This document shows positions 32,265-42,200 of a stretch of DNA of 64,000 nt, in pieces. The notes under the pieces are model-generated. The model made no database searches and was not told the origin of the DNA. It was given only the letters and a program-made list of their open reading frames with translations. Source of the DNA: Gonapodya prolifera JEL478 (taxonomy: Eukaryota > Monoblepharomycota > Monoblepharidomycetes > Monoblepharidales > Gonapodyaceae); assembly GCA_001574975.1 (NCBI GenBank), contig KQ965744.1, positions 270,311 to 334,310 of the forward strand, given 5' to 3'. Both the position numbers and the translations under genes were made by a program. Every line of letters begins with the position of its first letter. The first letter of the stretch is position 1.

Positions 32265-34294
32265 ATGGCAGCAACGGAGGGCGCGAATCCGTGGGGCGTG
32301 ACGCTGCGCAAGACGGGATCGGGCGTGCGCGAGGGTGCGGGGGTGGCGGGGGTGGCGGGCGAGGGCGGCGGCGAAGGGGGTGCGAAGACGGCGACGGGGA
32401 CGGGGACGCCATTCGGGAGTCCAGCCAGCCAGCGAAGACAGGCGCCCGCAGAGCCACAGAGGGGACAGACACAGCCACAGCAGACGGACGCAGTTGTCGC
32501 AGAGTCGCTCACCAAGCCGTCCCAGCTCAGAAGCAAGTCGACGTCGAGACGCAACTCGCCCGCGCCGTCGCCCAAGCCCGCTTCCTTGCATTCGACGCCA
32601 ACATCCTCGCCCGCGCTCTCGCCCTCGCTTCCGTCGAGATCCCCTCTCCTCCAGCAGTCGTCCCTCCCGTCGCAAACGCATCCGCTCATGCCATCCTCGA
32701 ATCCATCCCCCTCATTCGCTCACTCCATCGCAGGCGCCTCAATCCGCGCAGCAGCTGCCACCCAGGGCGTGACGCTCTCCCCCGCAATGGAAGCGTCGGC
32801 CGCCCGCGTCGCTGTGTCCGCGGCGAAAGACGCGGGGCCCGGCGCCGCGTGGAAACTTGCGACAGGCCAAAAGCTCTCCCGCGACGAGGAGGCGAAAGTC
32901 GCAAACGCGCTGGGGAAGGCGGTTACGGGTGAGGCCAAGAGGGCGGCTGCCGAGAATGCGCCGAGTTGGGCGAACGGGTCGACTGGGGCGAATGGGGCGC
33001 AGGAGAAGAAAGAGGTGAGCAGTCGGGACGCCAGCGCAGCGAGCACCGAGGCCTAAGCGCGGAGCGGAGCGCTGACCGAGGTGTCCGCCGGAATTGAATA
33101 ATCCACGTCGAATGGAATAGTACGAGCGGGGGGAAAGGGTTGGACTCGTATTGGCTCGCGATTTATTGCGCCGCAAGGGAGGACGATTCACTCGTCTGGA
33201 CTTGTCTCCCTTCTGAACTTGTCTCCCTTCTGAACTCGTACCGTCATCTTCATGCCGTTTGCTGACTCAATTCCTCGTAATCTGGCTCACTCCTCTTCTT
33301 CACAGGCTCCACCAATCCCAACACGCCGACCCGACCCACCACGACCCCCTTCCTCCAACGCACTCATTTCGTCCTCCACCCCGTCCTCGGCCTCGACCTC
33401 CACCGTAGCATCCCTACCTCTGGGCGCTCGACAAGCGCCCCCACCACCGCCCCCGTCAGCCCGTCCCAAACCACCACCTCCACCGACCCAAACCCAATCT
33501 CTAAGCCCTTCATCCCCCTCCGCCAAACCCGCCCCCGCGCATGCGCCTGCACATATCTCCGCCGCGGGCCAATCCGCGTCGGTACCGGCACCTGCCCGCC
33601 CCGCGCTTCCCCCACGTCTCCCTGCCCGCCCGTCCGAGTCCTCCTTCACGCCCTTCCAACCCGACACCACTCGCGCCCTTCCTGACGCGGGTCCCAAACC
33701 GCCCTCGCTGCCATCCCGCGACGCCGCCGCGCCTGCTCCTCCTCTCCCCGCACGGCGCGGAATCGCTGCGCCTCTCGTACCCACCCCTGCCTCCCCTCCC
33801 TCCGGTGGGGCGGCGTCCGGTCCCGCACCGGTCTCCGCGGGTGCGCGAGCGCGGTACGATGAGCTGTTTGGCAAGATGCAGCGCGCGGGAAAGGTGGAGG
33901 GCGCGGACGTGGTCGAGGTGTGGTCGAGGAGTATGTTGGAGGCGGAGGAGTTGAAGCAGGTTTGGTGAGTTTATGGTCGGGGCGGAAGGGTGGATGGGGG
34001 TGGGCATGTGCAGCGAGTGCGGTTTGGGGGGGTAATGTGTTGGTTTGCAAACGGAGCGAGTTGCGAGTTGCGAGTTGCGAGTCACGAGTCGCGACCGCCC
34101 GCACGTACCACAACGGACAAAGGTGTCTGACAAACCCACGTCCCCGTAGGGCCCTCTCCGACATCGACCGCGACGGCCGGCTGACCGCGCACGAATTCGC
34201 GCTCGGGATGCACATCATCGACGACAGGCTGCGCGGGATCCCCATTCCGTCGACGCTGAGTCGCGAGTTGCGGTGGTACGGGGAGGGGAGGTAG
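32265..34294 (+). CDS. EH-domain protein, Irs4/Tax4-like
   Basis: Three exons, 32265-33014, 33306-33964 and 34150-34294, encode about 517 residues. Most of it is low-complexity: Gly/Thr-rich, Ser/Pro-rich, an alanine-rich helix (VAVSAAKDAGPGAAWKLATG) and a long Pro-rich linker with poly-Pro SH3-type ligands (APPPPPPSARPKPPPPP). The C terminus is a single EH domain: RARYDELFGKMQRAGKVEG, VVEVWSRSMLEAEELKQVW, then ALSDIDRDGRLTAHEF, a canonical EF-hand loop (D-x-D-x-D-G), and DDRLRGIPIPSTLSRELRWY. A C-terminal EH domain behind a disordered region is the layout of fungal Irs4/Tax4, regulators of the PtdIns 5-phosphatase Inp51; EH domains bind NPF peptides. Intron 33015-33305 carries the repeat shared with uS4m. 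Confidence 0.85.
33030..33090 (+). repeat. GC-rich repeat inside EH-gene intron 1 (introner-like)
   Basis: Starting 15 bp after the 5' splice site, the intron reads GCGCAGCGAGCACCGAGG, CCTAAGCGCGG, AGCGCTGACCGAGG and TCCGCCGG, matching in order and orientation the sense strand of the repeat in intron 1 of uS4m. Confidence 0.7.
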
Positions 34295-35051
34295 GGATAG
34301 CGAGCTGGAGAGTGGGTGAGGGAGCGGGAGAGGGGGAGCAGAGACAGTGGGGGAGAGAGTACTCGTGATATAACCTGATAGATTTTTGCGTGCGCATGTG
34401 CGTAGTAGTGTGCTTGGTGGGCCACGGCAGTCTCAGTCATTCGAATAATAGTGTCGTCAATCCATCCTTCCACCCTGCGAGGGTTCAAAGTAAGTTCTTC
34501 GGGGCTGAAAGTGAGGCAAAGAATGGTGGGGGTCAAAGGAACCTCCAAAGGGGTTGGCGTGGCCGTGGGAGTGGTGGGGTTCACATGCCGTTGGCAAACA
34601 CCCAACGTGTGTTTTCCTTGCGTCGAGAAAAATACAGCGAATAACTTGTACTACGGGACACCATTTCTGACCTTGTTTTTGAAACGGTCTTCTGTTCCTC
34701 GTATAGCAAAGTCCATGTGAAAGAGAATGATGTGGTTCGCACGAAAACGTCACGACACTCATCCGTCATCAGGATTTCTTCAAAGGGCACCCTCATGAAA
34801 ACCTACCGAAACGTCGCCGATATCTACAGCTACAGTGTACATACAGATTTGGAGACTCTGAGCTCTTCAGTCCTCCATTTGCCCGTGGTGACGTTAATTG
34901 TTCGCACGAAAAGCACAGCCCGTTCCCACTCAGCNTGGTGACGCCATCATGCCTCGAAAAGCCATAAAAGACCAACTCTTTCACCACTCCCATCATCAGT
35001 CGTTTTCGTACTTTCGACCTTCTCTCTTCGCGACATCGCCCAACCACCACC
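34295..35051 (+). promoter_or_regulatory. Upstream region of the Lys/Asp-rich gene, duplicated at 44173-44367
   Basis: About 757 bp with no gene. From about 34632 it is homologous to 44173 onward: about 75% identical to 34724, then 98% identical (two differences in 107 bp) over 34715-34821, where the second copy runs into an N gap. The first part (34295-34630) holds nothing I recognise. A TATA-like CATAAAAG lies at about 34961-34970, roughly 85 bp before the start codon. One ambiguous base is at 34935. Confidence 0.6.
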
Positions 35052-36098
35052 ATGCGCTCCTCCGCCATTCCGCTGCTCCTCGCTCTCGTCCTCGCGGCCG
35101 GCACACACGCCTACCCCGTTGACAGCAAAGACTACGAATACGACAAGTGGGTTGTTTTCCTTGCTCTGAATCTTCTCGTCGAGCTCGGTCTCACCTTGGG
35201 GTTCTGTGCACCACCGACAGGAAACCGTCCTACTACTCGGGCGACAAAGACTACAAAGCCGAAAAGTCTTATGGGGACGCTGACGACTCGCGCAAGAAGG
35301 ATTACTGGGGCGGCGAGGACAAGGAGAAGTGAGCAACCCTTTTGGGTTTCAGATCTTGGCATCATCACATGACACCTCTATCCTGTCGATTCTAGACACT
35401 CACACGACAAATACCCCGTCGATGAGCATCGCAAGGACGACAAAAAGTCCCCGAAGAAGACTTACGACTCGCACAAGGGGAAGGACGACAAGCACGACGA
35501 GTCGTGGAAGAAATATTGCGACTACAAGGATGATGACGAGTGCCGCAAGAAGGTGGACTGGAGTGATGATGACAAGAAAAAGTGAGTGAAATGCCCCTCT
35601 GCAATTGATCGACGTCATTTTGACCTGACACCCGTTGTTTTCAAAGGTACTCGTACGACTCAGATTTCTGCAAAGACGAGAGAAGGAGCAAGAAGCACGA
35701 CAAGGAGGAGCACAAGAAGTTCGACGAGCACAAGAAGGTCGACAACTCGTACAAGAAGTCCAGCGATTCCCACAAGAAGACGGAGGTGCGCAAGAAGGAG
35801 TCGGACGACCACAAGAAGTGGGGCGGCGAGCGGAAGAAGGACGATGAGCGCAAGAAGGGCGACGATGTGTGGAAGAAGGGTGATGATCACGAGAAGGGTG
35901 AAGAGTACAAGAAGTTCGAGGAGTCTCGCAAAAAGGTATGTTGTTCTTTTTGAAACGTCCTCGGCTTGAGGCTCCCGTTAATCCCGTTCCTTCATCTTTC
36001 AGTCCGACGGGAAGGATGACGACAAGAAGGTTCGTAATTGTGTGGTACTGTGATTTCGCAAGCGATGCTGAAAAAGTTCACCTCTTCAGAAATACTGA
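35052..36098 (+). CDS. Secreted Lys/Asp-rich low-complexity protein, copy 1
   Basis: Six exons (35052-35146, 35221-35328, 35396-35581, 35647-35935, 36003-36029, 36090-36098) encode 237 residues. A signal peptide MRSSAIPLLLALVLAAGTHA precedes YPVDSKDYEYDKK. The mature part is almost entirely charged, made of repeated K-K-D/E units (SRKKDYWGGEDKEK, DESWKKYCDYKDDDECRKK, ERKKDDERKKGDDVWKKGDD), with aromatic Tyr/Trp at intervals and three Cys. The first three introns are all phase 2 and split a Lys codon (AA|G or AA|A), so exons 2 and 3 are symmetric units that could be added by exon duplication. The gene ends GKDDDKKKY. Function is unknown; a secreted polyampholyte could sit in the wall or bind ions or polymers (inference). 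The donor and acceptor words of the last introns are conserved in copy 2. Confidence 0.8.
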
Positions 36099-36550
36099 GC
36101 ATTTGCTCGTGTGGAATGGTAGAACTTGATATGTCCAGAAGTAAATGTAGAAACCAATGAAATTTTGGCATGAATTGAAGTGCGATTTCAAGACATGAAA
36201 TGTGTGCATCCGCTTCTCGGTTTTCTCGAAGCTCTTTTCCAAACTGGGCGTTGACAGAATGGTAACTTGCTGATTATTCTTGCGCTCATACGCGCGCGCA
36301 GTGAGTGTTGATTCTCACTTCTCAAACTAATGAAGATTCGACATATCTCACTTTGTTAAACTTCTCTTAATAGCGTCAGGTTACAAAAAGTTTGAAGAAG
36401 GTATGCATCGCGAAAACTCCAAGGAGGAAGAGTCCTGTGTTGTGCGGCGTTGTCTGCTTCTCTCAATTATATTGGTCTTGGCAGGGCATCGCGGCAGCTG
36501 CTTGAACTTCATTTATAACCTCACGCACTGAACGAAGGCCTCTGAACACA
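36099..36550. other. Intergenic, nothing recognised
   Basis: About 450 AT-richer bases between two plus-strand genes. The first about 100 bp are the 3' flank of the Lys/Asp-rich gene and align at roughly 70% with 45322 onward. A short CGCGCGCG run lies at 36291-36299. No open frame of note. Confidence 0.5.
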
Positions 36551-37289
36551 ATGGCACTCAAGGACACAATAGCCGACATCTACAAGGGCTTTCTCAAGGC
36601 CTTTGAGACGGATGGAACCGAATTCGCAAAGGTTTGTTTCCAAAGGCAGCACCACTCTTTCATGATTCGAAAACCCACTGTCTCGTTTTTCATTGACGCG
36701 CTACGTGACTTCAAATTCCCGCAACGCAGTTTTTTACCGAAGATGCAATGTTCATGGCGCCAAATGGCCCACCGATCGTCGGAAGGGACGGTTAGGACAA
36801 GGATTGAAACACTTTTCCTCAGTCTCTTTCTCATAGTAGTTCTCCCACGTTCTCATTTAGGTATTGCTCATGTTCCTGACCACTTCAGATCAATGGGATT
36901 CGCAACACCAAAGCTCGTTCCCCAAGAAGTTCACAAAGTCTGTGAGTCTCGTGTGATTTTCTGGTAGCAGCGAGTTAGGTGGTGTACCTATCTTTTCCTT
37001 TCTCCCAACTTCCCGTCCGTTGCAGCTTCTGATGTCGCCTGGGAGCGCGGAGTTCACTATCTCCACAGGGCCTTGGACGGCGTCCTTGTCGAGACAGGAA
37101 AATACATTGTCATCTGGAAAAAGGTGGACGGTAGATGGCATGTACACAGGGACTGCTTCAATGTGAGTTTGGAAATCGTTTTCGCCCCACTCTTTGACAA
37201 CAACTCGTGATTCCTCGTGATTCGTCGTAATTCGTCCTAATTCGTCGTAATTCGTCGAAAAGGGCGACCACCCACCTCCGTCGGCTTAA
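36551..37289 (+). CDS. Small NTF2-fold protein (SnoaL / DUF4440-like)
   Basis: Five exons (36551-36631, 36730-36790, 36861-36941, 37026-37162, 37263-37289) join in phase to 128 residues, the size of a single NTF2-like cone domain. Marks are MALKDTIADIYKGFLKAFET (helix 1), FFTEDAMFMAPNGPPIVGRD (the typical Y/F-x-D-D-A-x-x-M-x-P-x-G...G-R turn), then SSDVAWERGVHYLHRAL and GKYIVIWKKVDGRWHVHRDC, the closing beta strands with the W-K-I-x-x-D-S/C-type end. These domains bind small molecules or act as steroid-isomerase-like enzymes; the ligand is unknown. The last exon (GDHPPPSA) is chosen because it gives an in-frame stop; if the last intron is retained the C terminus differs by a few residues. Confidence 0.8.
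37204..37253. repeat. Five tandem 10-bp repeats in the last intron of the NTF2-like gene
   Basis: Units run CTCGTGATTC, CTCGTGATTC, GTCGTAATTC, GTCCTAATTC, GTCGTAATTC, then GTCGAAAAGG which holds the AG acceptor. The array lies directly before the 3' splice site, where a branch point would be expected, and each later unit carries a TAAT word. Confidence 0.9.
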
Positions 37290-38920
37290 TGAATCTTGGA
37301 TAAAGGGATAAAGTAAAGACGTGCGATGATTTTTGAACATAATCTAAAGTTTGAGACGAACAATAAATTGTCGTTACGTCATTCACTCCGCTTCGTCCCA
37401 CACCTGCTGCAAACCTCAATCATCCCTCATTTGACAAACAAGCACACATTTAAAGTTGCTGAGTGGAACATCCACTTTGCGGTAAGGCCCTGTACACATG
37501 CCCGGTACCCCTCCACCACACAAAAGAGAAGTGCAGGCTGTTTATCACCACACATTGTGCAGCAGTGAGATGGGTGTGCCATGACCAACACGGCAAACGA
37601 AATGAGCCTCGCAGAAAAGGGTAAAGAGCAAGTGTCAGGAGCCCTTTTACCGCGAAAGAAGTGTCAAGTGAGAACTCTGGGCACGGCACATCATGAAGCG
37701 GAAGTAATGTCGTTCTTGACGAAGACAGTTGCTGAGGAGAGTCCCGGCAAGTGCCTACCACCCACGAGCACGTCGTATGCGTCAAAATGGTGGGAAGGGG
37801 CTAGTCGTGTTCAAATCTGCTCAAAGGAGATTGGCTCAGTGCTGTGATGTGTGAGCGTACTGTTACGGTACTGTCACTGATGATCGGGAGTGAGTGATAG
37901 AATAGGTGAAGATATGAGTGCATTTTGTGGATGATTGATCTTCAACAAAAAACTAAGGTACTTGTGCCTTGTGGGGGTGTCAATACCGCGAAGGAAAACG
38001 GAACTACTGTTGCTGCGGAGGGCACTGAGCACGGGTCAGTTAACCTTCCAACTGCAGAAAAGGGAGTCTAGAGAGGGCATCACGACACGTCACTCATTAA
38101 CGAGTGTGGTGCTTCTTGTGGCAAAGGAGCTTACCAATAAGTTCCTGGAACCAAGGCCGCGGAGAAAAGAGCAGAGTGTAAAGAAGCCACGAGCATGCTG
38201 TGGGTCACAAAATGTTGTTGATGAGGGCTCAGTGGCATCCGTTTCCCTCCCAAATCGCCGGAATTATGGCGGTGGCAAAAGGGAAAGGAAATTGCCTGGG
38301 GTAGAATCAGAGAACCAGTCGCGTTTCGTGCGCTCTTCTCAGGCGGAAAACAATGTCGAGCTTAGTATGCACGAGGCAATACGGATTTCCTCTGCTGCAT
38401 GCGCTTTAAATCGTTGCCAAAACGCGTCCCAACCGTGTAAAAGTTAGCCTACCCGGCAAAAGCAAGGGAGAGGCGGAAAGAGACCACAAGCCCATCTTGC
38501 CTTGAGAAAGTTACCGAGGAGCACCTTCCCAGTGGATGAGATCGATGGATGACATCAGCACTGAAAATCGCCCGCTGACTGACTGCCTGAAGTTACTCGT
38601 GGCGCGGGATCGGAGCCCGGGGGTGTCGAGCTCGCCTTTGTCGAGCCCCCAAAATGTGATGGTGTCGGCAGGACGCAGGCAGAGATCATGGGAGGCAAGG
38701 TGACACCGCACGTCGACTTTTGCAGGGTATGCACGCAGCACCACGACGAAATGAGAGCACAGCCAGTGCTGTCAGCTCTCCCCCTGGCCAGCCGCTGTAC
38801 GGACCCGCCCTCCGCTGATTCATGTGAAACGTGGTGACGAATCTCGAGTGTGCTTAGGTCACAATGATCACCTCAAGTTCACTTAGTCAATGGGATCACA
38901 GCGGGGTTCTTTTTGTTTGG
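37290..38920. other. Intergenic region with a 170-codon open frame, no gene recognised
   Basis: About 1.6 kb. From about 37580 to 38450 the plus strand is rich in Lys/Glu/Ser codons, with adjoining open stretches (37581-37847, and 37935-38447 reading e.g. GGGKRERKLPGVESENQSR and ending QNASQPCKS). The second lacks an ATG at its start, and no family is recognised. It may be a decayed gene or a non-coding transcript. From 38511 to 38744 a minus-strand open stretch overlaps nothing known. Confidence 0.3.
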
Positions 38921-39028
38921 GCTCAGACGCTGCTTTGCAGGTCGCCGACGACGCGGGGAATGAGCAGTGGAGGGAGGCCGGTGGGAACGATGTACGGTGT
39001 TGGCAGAACGGTGGTGGAGCGCCGGGGG
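38921..39028 (+). pseudogene. Stray copy of a CDC16 exon (partial duplication)
   Basis: About 108 bp align with CDC16 exon 3 (41277-41385), roughly three quarters identical by eye, including the shared words GCCGACGACGCGG, AGCAGTGGA and GGTGGGAA.GATGT, and the GTGAGT donor that follows both. It lies upstream of the CDC16 start in the same orientation. The frame is not kept throughout (one-base length difference near the start), and no flanking CDC16 exon accompanies it. Confidence 0.7.
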
Positions 39029-39296
39029 GTGAGTATGGGTGGTGGGATGGGGGTGTGGGGGGAGGTTGTGGGGTAGAGAGGATAGGGGGAAAGTCCAGGA
39101 TTGGAAGGAGAATTTGCGGGGGAGATCGCGTACTGGGGGGTGACTACGTGGAATGTGCACCGGCTTCGGTCCCCCCAACTCACCACCCAAACCCAAACCC
39201 ATCTTCCACGCGGAAACGGAATCGACTGCCGCGGAAACACGCACTGCATTTCCATCGCAACGGATCGATTGCGCTCGCAGGAGAAAAACGCGCGGA

Positions 39297-42200
39297 ATGC
39301 GTTCGCACGTGGAGGCGCACGTTGCGCAGTGGAGAGACGCGGCGGTGGAGGCGGGGCTGGACGGGAGCGCGGAGCTGTGGGGAGAGATGGCGATTGCGCT
39401 GAGTGGTGAGTGGGATGGGATGGGGACGGGGGGGGAAGGTGGCGAGTGTGGGGGGGGTGGTGGACGGTCTTGGAGGTTGGGAGGACAGGCGACGGAGAGG
39501 GGACGCGGGTGATGATGATGCAATGACTGCGTACCTGCACGGCACCGCGGGCGGGGTCAGAGGGCACCGGGAGTCGTGGGAGATGGACAGTGGGCGGGGT
39601 GGCCATCGAACGATGCAGACCATTCCACGAGAGACAGTACACGGACAGTATCCAAGAGAGCCACGAGAGACGCCGCGCTCTCTACTCCACTCACCTGCAC
39701 TCTCCTCACCTCCCGCCCTCCACCTCCCCCCACAGACTCCCCCTCGCACATCCTCGCCCTCGCATCAGCCCTCCTCCCCTCTTCCCCGGCGCGCGCCCTC
39801 GCCCAGCTCACTTCCACCCCTTCACTCTCCCTCTTACCTCACGCCGCCCTCCTCGCCGCACGGTGCCACCTCGCGCTCAACGCGCCACAGGCAGCAGCAT
39901 CAGCACTCGCCGCCATCCCTCCCACACCACAACTCCCACTCGACGCAATGGCGTCCCCACTTCCGCTCGCAGCTCCGGGCGCGGTCGGCATCCCTGCTCC
40001 GCGCGCTCACTCACTCCCCTCCCTGTTAATGTCCGCCCCGGTCGCCGTGTGGGCGTCCTCGGACGCGGTTGGGGCTGGGTGGTGGTGGGACGTCCCGCAG
40101 ACGCAGACTCAACCGTCCTCTCGCCAAACCTCTGCAACCGCAACTGCGACCCCCGCCGCCCTACCCACACGCCCGTCCGCCTCTGCCTCTGCATCTGCCT
40201 CTGCCACGCACCACCACCCGGACACTACCCCACACAACCCGCATCCGCCACCACGCACCCGCGCCAAACCAACCGCACTCTCCCCCGCATCCGCGTCCGT
40301 AAACGCCATCGCCATCGATGCCCTGCCTCCCCCCGCGGCACCAACGTCGGGGCGGGCAAAGGGCAAGGCCGTCGTTGCGCAACAACCCCCCAACCCGAAC
40401 CCGCCCGCGCCCCTCGCCACTCCCCTACCCCCATCCTTACCACCCGCCATCCTCGCATCCATACCCTCACCGACACCCGCGCAAATCGCTCAGTCGGCAC
40501 TCGGCGGCGGCGGCGGCGGCGCGGGGAGTATGCCCCGAGATGAGGACGGACTCGCGCCGGGCGAGGAGCAGGATGTGCTTGTTGTGGCAGGGACGAGGCC
40601 TGTGAGTGATGAGGAGTGGGATGGTGAGTTTTTGGTGTTGGGAATGGGAGGGTGTATATGTGTGTGTGAATGCCGTGGTGACTGGGAGTGAGACCGTGGG
40701 GAGTAGGACGGCAGGAGTGGATGGCGTGAGGAGAGTGTGTGGTTTGGCACGTGCACCTGACGATGTGGGTGATGATGGTGGTTGGGAAGGGTGTTGGGAG
40801 CCGGACCGTGACATGGATAGGGATGAGGGGGAAGCGTGGCGTGGGGAGGGCGTGCGAGGGATGGCACCGTGGGCATGGAAACGTGGACCGCGAGTGAGCG
40901 TGTGAATGGAGCGTGGAGGCGCGCGTGAGCTTGAAGGAGTGTGTGGCAGAGTGAAAGTGCCCGACGAGATGGAGAACTAGACATTGGAGACGTGCGAGGG
41001 TGTAATGTCCCAACAGTCGCCACACAAGAAGCTGCACGAGAGGGAATACTTTGTGGTTGTGAATGAGAGTTTGACGGCGTCAGCTTGTTGAGTTGCGCGA
41101 GAGTGGACAAGACATGGCTCGACACGATCAACCTCAGGACGCACAACCATGTCGTCACCCCATTCACTCACTCACTCCCCCTTCCCACCCACTTACATAC
41201 ACCCGACCCAGCCCTCCCCGCACCTCCACCAACACCCCTCCCATTTCCTCCCTACGTGATCCGCGCGGCGCTGATGGCCCAGACCTTCTTGCGACAGGGC
41301 GCCGACGACGCGGCGAACAAGCAGTGGATGCAGGCGGGTGGGAAGGATGTGAGGTGCTGGGAGAATGTTGGGGGCGGGTGGGCGGGTGAGTTTTGTGGGG
41401 TGGGGGTGGGGGTGGTGTTGGTGCTGGGGCGTGGGGCGCGGGTGGAGAGGGCTAGTGGAATGGCAATGGAGGAAAGGGTTGGAATTGAGTCGGGAAAATG
41501 GTGGACGGGCAGGACGGGTCAACGTGACGGAGGAGCAGAAAGCTGGATGAACGAGAACGGCCCGCAAGGGTATACACTGGTGGAAGGCGGGGAGACCGCA
41601 TGGCAGAGAATGGAGTGGTGTGGGCAACTGGACGAGAGGACAACGCGTGGATGCGACAAGGGGTCGAACGGAGACAGACAAACGCACACCCCCTGACGCC
41701 GTCCTCACCCCACTCGACACCCCTTACCCCATACAGGCCCCGCGCTCGAAACGTTCCTCTCCCTCCCCACAACACCCGCCCTCCCGCCGCCCCTCCTGCG
41801 CCTCGTCTGTCTCGTATACCTCGTCCTGTCCGCCTCCGGGGGCGGCGCAGGGTCGCCCAGCGCGTCGAGGGTCCGCAGGGCGCTCGCTGCGCTGGAAACG
41901 GAGTTTGGACTACGAAGAGGGAAGGCGCGTGGGTTGGAGCTGGCGTGGGCCAGACGGTTAGGTGAAGAGGGGCGCTGGGGGGAGGCTGTTGGGGTTACGG
42001 GCGGGTGGGTTTGTCTGAGTCGATGCGGGAGACGCCCCTAAACTAAGCACCGCCCACCATCCACAGCCTCCTTTCTACAGACCCACACCACCCCCCCACA
42101 CTCCTCCTACACGCCACTCTCCTCGCACACCTCCGCCTCCCGACACCCCTATTCCGCCTCGCACACCTCCTACACGCCTCGCTGCCCGACACGGCGCCCG

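Noticed and set aside
31869-32681. 270-codon Arg-rich open frame on the minus strand
   Set aside because: It is antisense to the EH gene's exon 1 and arises from GC-rich sequence with few stops; no recognisable domain.
33287-34139. Long Gly/Arg-rich minus-strand frames
   Set aside because: Antisense of the Pro-rich part of the EH protein.
39180-41170. Several long open frames on both strands rich in His, Pro and Thr
   Set aside because: They are shadows of the Ser/Pro/Ala-coding CDC16 exon and its GC-rich introns; only the TPR frame makes family sense.
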